Below are positions 59,191 to 64,000 of a DNA stretch of 64,000 nt, in pieces. A program made the translations under genes and the position numbers. Origin of the DNA: Onion yellows phytoplasma OY-M (GTDB lineage Bacteria; Bacillota_I; Bacilli_A; Acholeplasmatales; Acholeplasmataceae); NCBI GenBank assembly GCA_000009845.1, contig AP006628.2, positions 654,590 to 718,589 on the forward strand, given 5' to 3'. How positions within the stretch are numbered: the stretch's first letter is position 1; each line of letters begins with the position of its first letter. Below the pieces are notes generated by a model that was not told where the DNA came from, did no database searches, and saw only the letters and a list, made by a program, of their open reading frames with translations.

Positions 59191-59634
59191 ATGAAACGAA
59201 TCCCTTTTATTGCGTCTCTTACTAAAAATTATGACACCGTTGTAGACATCGGAACAGATCATGGTTTAGTCCTCAAAAAGGCTTTTCAACAAGGCTATAT
59301 CAAACAAGCAATTGCAGCAGATATAAAATTAAAACCTTTATTTCAAGCCCAAAAAAACCTTGCTTGCTATCCAGTTACTTTTTGTTTAAGTGACGGATTC
59401 CAAAACATTTGCCAAGATTTTGATCTTGCCCTAATTTGTGGTATGGGAACTTATGCTATTACTAAAATACTTGAAAAAAGTCCTGATAAAAGCAAACATT
59501 TTATATTAGGATCACAAAGCAATCAAGATTATCTTCAAGAATGGCTATTAAAAAACGATTTTCAAATTTTAGAAGAATATCATTTATTTGACAAATTTTT
59601 TTATCATTTCTTAAAAGTAACTCGCAAAAGCTAA
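59191..59634 (+). CDS. trmK: tRNA (adenine-N1)-methyltransferase TrmK, short form
   Basis: 147 residues, against about 230 for the family. It begins one base after the rpoD stop. The SAM-binding motif is VVDIGTDHGLVLKKA (about 18-32). ADIKLKPLFQAQKNL, LSDGF and ALICGMGTY (about 90-98) follow, as in TrmK (YqfN), which methylates A22 of tRNA. The Rossmann core is complete but the C-terminal helical domain seems absent. The rpoD-trmK pairing matches Bacilli. A functional enzyme is possible but would be unusual. Confidence 0.82.
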   Translation: MKRIPFIASLTKNYDTVVDIGTDHGLVLKKAFQQGYIKQAIAADIKLKPLFQAQKNLACYPVTFCLSDGFQNICQDFDLALICGMGTYAITKILEKSPDKSKHFILGSQSNQDYLQEWLLKNDFQILEEYHLFDKFFYHFLKVTRKS

Positions 59635-59663
59635 TTTTTGCTTCCAATTAAATATCTATGATT

Positions 59664-59696
59664 AAACCAAACTATTTTAATAGTTTGGTTTTTTTA
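59664..59696 (+). terminator. Terminator of the era-trmK unit
   Basis: AAACCAAACTA and TAGTTTGGTTT form an 11-bp stem followed by seven T, about 30 bases past the trmK stop. Confidence 0.9.
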
Positions 59697-59767
59697 TTAT
59701 AAGTTAATAATTGTGCCATTTTATAAACAAAAAAGACCAACGATTAAGCTGGTTTTAAATGTTATAT

Positions 59768-59802
59768 TAAAATATTAAGTTGTCTAAATAAATGAAACAG
59801 TT
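59768..59802. repeat. 35-bp repeat, copy 2 (inverted copy of 7139-7173)
   Basis: Perfect reverse complement of 7139-7173. It lies in the spacer between trmK and the HIT gene, with no transposase next to it. Probably a mobile-element end left behind. Confidence 0.7.
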
Positions 59803-59907
59803 AGAAAAGACCCATAAAAACCCATATAAATATTTTGTAAAGGTTTTATCATCAAAAAAAGCAAGACAGCAATATATTTATTTTATGTTTCCTTAACAAT
59901 ATATTTT

Positions 59908-60327
59908 TTATTTATTCAAATGCGCTAAAATAGCTTTTTGAACTTTTTCATAATCTTGAGGAAACATCAAAGAAGCATTATTTTTAAAAACCAAATTAAT
60001 TTCTTTTTCATCAAAACGAGGAATCAAATGCACATGATAATGAAAAACAGTCTGCCCTGCTACTTTGCCATTATTATTTAATAAATTGATTCCCTGAGCT
60101 TGAAAAACATCCATTAATGCTTTGCTTATTTGATGTACTACTTTAAACAAATGGGCAAAAACATCTTCAGGCATCATCAAAATATCACGATATTCTTGTT
60201 TAGGCACCACCAAAGTGTGTCCTTTGGTCGCTTGGGCAATATCTAAAAAAGCAACTACTAAATTATCCTCATAAAGTAGATAACCAGGAACTTGTTTTTT
60301 GATAATTTTAGTAAAAATAGTTGACAT
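59908..60327 (-). CDS. hit: HIT-family nucleotide hydrolase
   Basis: 139 residues from the ATG at 60327 (MSTIFTKIIKK), which has AAAGGAG upstream; 14 further in-frame codons exist but lack a ribosome site. The histidine triad HYHVHLIPRF (about 97-106) is the active site, in which a His attacks a nucleoside phosphoramidate or dinucleotide. The VAFLDIAQATKGHTLVVPKQEY block (about 27-48) is also characteristic. Exact substrate unknown. Confidence 0.93.
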   Translation of the reverse strand: MSTIFTKIIKKQVPGYLLYEDNLVVAFLDIAQATKGHTLVVPKQEYRDILMMPEDVFAHLFKVVHQISKALMDVFQAQGINLLNNNGKVAGQTVFHYHVHLIPRFDEKEINLVFKNNASLMFPQDYEKVQKAILAHLNK

Positions 60328-60390
60328 AAAAACTCCTTTAAATGTGTTTTTGGATAAATAAACTTGCAATTAAGCACCAATATTATAAAT

Positions 60391-61380
60391 TTATTCCATT
60401 TTGCGCACAATATTTTTAAAATTACACTTAGCAATTTGAGGCAAAATCTCTAATCCGTGTTGTTTTACTATCAAATCAATTTGCAAATCTACCAATTTGC
60501 CTGCTCCTAATTGCAATTTGGAATTAATTTGCTTAGAAAGTTTTGCTATTTGTGTTAAAAAAAGATATCTAGCAATAACAGAAGCCACAGCAACACTAAA
60601 ATAAGAACTATCAGCCTTAGTTTCAAAAATAATCTTTGTATAAATCTCATTTTGGGCTTTTTGGTCTTGCAAATAATTAAAATAATTTTTAGGAAAACAA
60701 AACTGATCCAAAATGACAGGAACATTTGGAGAAGCTTTTAAAACGGTTTGCTTAATTGCTTCGTTATGCATTAAAGCCTTAATTTTATTGAGATTACATT
60801 GTTTGATTGTTTGATTGTATTCTAAAGGCATCATTATTTTAACAGAATAAATAACTTCTTTCATAATTAAAGGAGCTAGCTGCATTATTTTTTCATCTGA
60901 GATTTTTTTGGATTCGGCAATAGTTCCTAATTTTTGCAAAAAAACAATATTTTTAGCAGTCAAGTAAACACAACAAACAATAACAGGACCAAAAACATCT
61001 CCTGTACCTACTTCATCAGAACCAATGGATGGAAGATAATAAGTTTTTTTGTTATAAAGTGGCAAAAATGAATTTGTCCCCGCATTGCTTTTAGTTTTTA
61101 ACGTTGGGACTTGTTTGACTAATGAATGGCTAACTTCTTTTATTTCGCTATTATCGCTAACTGTTTTCATTTGCAATATTTTTTTAATAAAAGCAACGAT
61201 AGATAAGGTATTTTTTCCTTGCACTAACAAAGTTCCGTTATTATAAACTATTATTTTAGCCAAAGATTCATCTATAACAAAAGCAACCGTTTTATTAGGT
61301 GATAATTTTAATTGTTTGTAGTAGAATTTTTTAATTGTTGCTACTTGATTGTTGTTCAATTTGAAACTATAATTTGACAT
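60391..61380 (-). CDS. rnhC: Ribonuclease HIII
   Basis: Removes RNA from RNA-DNA hybrids. 329 residues, full family length. An N-terminal substrate-binding domain (about 1-85) precedes the nuclease domain, which opens with SIGSDEVGTGDVFGPVIVCC (about 119-138), carrying the DEVG catalytic signature. SDEKI, DQFCFPKN and ADSSYFSVAVASVIARY (about 253-269) complete the site. AAGGAGG precedes the start. A GTG one codon earlier is an alternative start. Confidence 0.93.
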   Translation of the reverse strand: MSNYSFKLNNNQVATIKKFYYKQLKLSPNKTVAFVIDESLAKIIVYNNGTLLVQGKNTLSIVAFIKKILQMKTVSDNSEIKEVSHSLVKQVPTLKTKSNAGTNSFLPLYNKKTYYLPSIGSDEVGTGDVFGPVIVCCVYLTAKNIVFLQKLGTIAESKKISDEKIMQLAPLIMKEVIYSVKIMMPLEYNQTIKQCNLNKIKALMHNEAIKQTVLKASPNVPVILDQFCFPKNYFNYLQDQKAQNEIYTKIIFETKADSSYFSVAVASVIARYLFLTQIAKLSKQINSKLQLGAGKLVDLQIDLIVKQHGLEILPQIAKCNFKNIVRKME

Positions 61381-61787
61381 CACTTAATACCTCCTTAATA
61401 TTTCTTGCATTTTGGCAGTTTTTGTTGTCTTTGGTTTTGCAAAAAAGACCAAAATTTGTCATCGCTTCTTTTATTATATATCACAATAAACTGAAAAAAG
61501 ATAAAATAACAAGCTAATATTTGCAATTTATATAAAAAAATTAGAATATTTGAAAAACATTCTAATTTTGAATTGAAAATTATTTTTGCAAAATTATTTT
61601 TGATTAAAATTGCTTTTTGAAAGTCTTGCAACTTGCAACTTAGTTTATTTTTTTAATTACATCTTTTATAAATAGCCAATTTATAAATGGAAAGGGGCAA
61701 ATATTGTTTTTAAATTTGAGTTTGTTTATGATAAAAGAAACTTTGCAAATGATAAGAGACTTTTTGCAACAAAAATATTGCTCTTCA
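61381..61787. other. Spacer between spx and rnhC, with a hairpin
   Basis: About 400 bases without a supportable gene. Open frames on either strand here are low-complexity and lack ribosome sites. The one hairpin present is listed separately. Confidence 0.4.
61531..61569 (-). terminator. Terminator downstream of spx
   Basis: On the minus strand AAAATTAGAAT and ATTCTAATTTT form an 11-bp stem with an 11-base loop, followed by T residues. Confidence 0.7.
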
Positions 61788-62240
61788 TTATTTATGGTTT
61801 TTAAAAAAGTTTTGCAATGCTGTTTCATATTGATTATTTTCTTTATCTTTATAAAAATTAACATTATTTTTCATCAAGTAATAACGCAGTTTTTTTGGAA
61901 TAAAAATACGAATTTCTTCTTCATTATACCCAATTTAAATTTTTTGATCTTTAATAATGATAGGTCTTTTTAAAATTTCAGGATTTTCAATAATAATTTT
62001 TTTGATGTTATCGTTGTTGATAGTTTCCAAATCTATTTGTTTTTCTTTAAAAATTTTGGAACGTCGCGAAATAATATCATCAAACCCATAATCACAATTT
62101 TTTAAAATTAAATCCAGATCTTGTGATTGCATTTTATAATTTAAAAAATTACGCTCTTCGTATCTTACCCCATGAGCTTTTAACCATTTTTTAACTTTTT
62201 TACAAGAAAAACAACTAAAACTCGTATAAACAATTACCAT
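61788..62240 (-). pseudogene. spx: Spx/ArsC-family regulator truncated by an in-frame TAA
   Basis: ATG at 62240 opens a frame beginning MVIVYTSFSCFSCKKVKKWL, with the Spx redox pair CxxC at residues 10-13. It runs through EILKRPIIIKDQKI and then hits TAA (61935-61937). The same frame continues at once with IGYNEEEIRIFIPKKLRYY and on to a TAA at 61788. The junction DQKI-stop-IGYNEEEIR aligns with the Spx pattern KxLQVGFNEDEIRxFLPR, so a CAA-to-TAA change is the likely cause. The full product would be 149 residues; the truncated form lacks the RNA-polymerase-contact end. Spx normally controls the response to oxidative stress. Confidence 0.75.
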
Positions 62241-62878
62241 AATTATTTATGTAATTCTCCTTTGATAAAATAAATTAATGAATGAATTTTGGCGCGCAAA
62301 AATGCGATATTCATATATTAAAAATATTATATTTTATTTTTAAAATGTAATAGTGCTATTAAAAATTTTAAATTATAATTAATTTGAGTTATAAAATGTA
62401 GAAGGTTTTTTATTTTTAGTTAAATAATGGTTTAATTTTGAAAAATATTTATAATCCTAAGGCAAATCCAAAGGCAAAATGTTTTTTAATTCAACATCTG
62501 CATATCCTAAAAGGAAAAACAAAAGGAAAAGCAAGGCAAGAAAAGGAAAATCAATACAAGAAAAGAAAAAAGTATAAAAAGGGTAAAAAGTTATTAAAAT
62601 AGTCCCAAAATATTTAAAAAAAAGACCGTTTTATTTTTTAAAAAAGTTATTTATTGTGGTTCAATAAAAAATTTTAATATTAAAAACGGTGTTAATATAA
62701 AAATCAAAATAAATTTGGGATAAAAAAATAATTCGATAAATAATAAAATAAATTTGGTGCATTATTTGCAAAAAAAGATATCATTGTAAAAAATCAAATA
62801 GTTTTGCAAATGGTTTTGAAAATGGTTTTTTAAAATAATGGAAATAAGAAAATAATGAAAAAATGCTATAAACTACTT
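62241..62878. other. AT- and purine-rich intergenic region upstream of spx and downstream of rnjA
   Basis: About 640 bases with no supportable gene. From about 62505 to 62585 the plus strand is nearly all A and G with AAAAGGAAAAACAAAAGG-like units. Scattered TTTTAAAA words give weak hairpins. No convincing promoter pair or terminator is seen for either neighbour. Confidence 0.4.
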
Positions 62879-64000
62879 TTAAACTGTCAAAATAATAGGA
62901 ATAATAATTGGATTTCTCAAAGTAATTCCGTATATTTTAGAGGCAAGATAATCAACGATAATTTTGTTTAAAGTCTCTTTTTGCACTTCATCTTGTTTAA
63001 TAGCAGTTTCAATACTATTTTTAATATCATAAGAAATTTGTTTAATCATTTCTTGATTATCTTTCATATAAATAAAGCCACGAGAAACAATTGTTGGTAA
63101 ATTAAGGACTTTTTTTCTTTTTAAATCAATACTCATAACAACAGAAAATAAGCCTTTTTCACTCAGACTACGACGTTCTTTTAGGATGGCATTGCCCACA
63201 TCGTCTATTCCAGAAGCATCGATAAAGACGTTGCCTACATTCACTTTTTGGGTAATGGCAGCTTTTTCAGGAGCTAAGTTTACCATTTGTCCGTTTTCCA
63301 AAATAAAAATATTACTTTCTGGAATACCACATTCTAGAGCTAAATTTTTGTGTGCAATTAACATGCGATGTTCGCCGTGAACTGGAATAAAATATTTAGG
63401 CTTGGTAAGCGAAAGCATCAATTTAAGGTCATTTTGGTTACCGTGTCCTGATACATGAGTGTTAATTAAAGGTCCGTGAGTGATGACGTTGACATTTTTT
63501 TTGAAAAGTAAATCAAAAATTTTATTAATGTTTTCTTGGTTGCCAGGAATGGGAGAAGAAGAAAAAATGATAGTATCTTTGGGACTTAACTTAATTTGTC
63601 TATGAGTGTTGTTAGCAATTCTGCTTAAAGCTGCTAAGGGCTCTCCTTGTGAGCCGGTGCAAAGCAAGATAATATCGCGATATTTGTGAATGTTATTACT
63701 TGTGACAAGGGTGCCTTCAGGAATGTTAAGATAGCCATGTTTTTTGCCAATTTCCAAAGCTTTTTCCATGCTGCGACCAAACACTGCAACTTTTCTTTTA
63801 GTCTGAATAGCAGCTTCTACAATTTGTTTGATGCGGTAAAAATTAGAAGCAAAAGTAACAATAATGATGCGGTCTGCAATATTTACAAAAAGTTCATTAA
63901 TGGAAGCCCCAATAGTACTTTCGGATTGGACCAACCCAGATTGCTCGGCATTAGTAGAATCAGAAAGCAGGCACAAAACGCCTTCTTGTTTAATCTTGAT
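62879..64000 (-). CDS. rnjA: Ribonuclease J (C-terminal part, cut by the right window edge)
   Basis: RNase J degrades mRNA from the 5' end and matures rRNA. The frame is open to the window edge; the metallo-beta-lactamase N-terminus with its HGHxDH motif lies outside. Visible are LLSDSTNAE (the family's beta-CASP entry), TFASNFYRIKQIV, GRSMEKAL, CTGSQGEP, SSPIPGNQENI, HVSGHGNQNDLKLML and PVHGEHRMLIAH, all typical RNase J. The C-terminal domain ends at TAA 62879. About 365 residues of some 550 are seen. Confidence 0.93.
   Translation of the reverse strand: MKIKQEGVLCLLSDSTNAEQSGLVQSESTIGASINELFVNIADRIIIVTFASNFYRIKQIVEAAIQTKRKVAVFGRSMEKALEIGKKHGYLNIPEGTLVTSNNIHKYRDIILLCTGSQGEPLAALSRIANNTHRQIKLSPKDTIIFSSSPIPGNQENINKIFDLLFKKNVNVITHGPLINTHVSGHGNQNDLKLMLSLTKPKYFIPVHGEHRMLIAHKNLALECGIPESNIFILENGQMVNLAPEKAAITQKVNVGNVFIDASGIDDVGNAILKERRSLSEKGLFSVVMSIDLKRKKVLNLPTIVSRGFIYMKDNQEMIKQISYDIKNSIETAIKQDEVQKETLNKIIVDYLASKIYGITLRNPIIIPIILTV

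Noticed and set aside
61704-61973. Plus-strand hydrophobic open frame of 89 codons
   Set aside because: It is the antisense of the spx 3' part, where the minus strand shows real Spx motifs.
1-64000. tRNA, rRNA or CRISPR features
   Set aside because: I found no cloverleaf with a GGTTCRAATCC-type arm, no rRNA-like conserved block, and no regularly spaced direct repeats.

Overview
The window looks like a chromosome segment of a plant-pathogenic mollicute of the 'Candidatus Phytoplasma' type. The evidence is very AT-rich DNA, small genes with strong AGGAGG-like ribosome sites, and TGA used as a real stop (for example plsX, whose TGA overlaps the rnc ATG). Further support comes from a pyruvate dehydrogenase operon, phospholipid genes pssA and psd, and an Imp-like surface protein between dnaD and pyrG, a gene order reported for phytoplasmas. 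I saw no rRNA, tRNA, CRISPR array or complete insertion sequence.

Layout. 1-3951 (minus): the start of an unknown membrane protein at the left edge, an MgtA-type cation ATPase, and rpsD with its promoter and terminator. 4.2-8.3 kb is an accessory stretch. It holds small membrane proteins, a substrate-binding/permease fusion whose leader closely resembles a lysine riboswitch, a frame-broken small gene, and one copy of a 35-bp repeat found again inverted at 59.8 kb. 8.5-33.8 kb (plus): lysS, an ATT-start Trp-rich membrane protein, dnaE, an HNH-like protein, a HAD phosphatase, asnB, pheS-pheT, an ABC transporter, pdhA-pdhB-aceF-lpd, a decayed membrane-protein gene, tatD, plsX-rnc-dnaD and imp. 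34.4-40.9 kb (minus): dnaX, ybaB, rpoE, pssA, psd and pyrG. 41.1-47.0 kb: a decayed type I restriction-modification locus, with a heavily shattered hsdR and an hsdM-hsdS reading frame interrupted only by stops. 47.3-59.6 kb (plus): glnS, uvrD/pcrA, a possible secG, a YqaJ-type nuclease, rpsU, then the classic ybeY-era-glyS-dnaG-rpoD-trmK block. 59.9-64 kb (minus): a HIT protein, rnhC, a nonsense-truncated spx and rnjA running off the right edge.

How the genes work together. Much of the segment is core information processing: replication (dnaE, dnaX, dnaG, dnaD), transcription (rpoD, rpoE), tRNA charging (Lys, Phe, Gln, Gly) and RNA processing (rnc, rnjA, ybeY). The rest makes acetyl-CoA, membrane phospholipid and CTP, or imports nutrients (probably lysine, and Mg2+). 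This fits a host-dependent organism.

The most striking general feature is that five core genes (rpsD, dnaE, pheT, ybaB, dnaX) are each broken by single-base indels. All become full length if one base is added or removed per break. Several sit in homopolymers, and two (rpsD, dnaX) sit exactly on -1 slippery heptamers. Sequencing error is the simplest explanation for the group, but the dnaX and rpsD sites could be genuine recoding and deserve a check.
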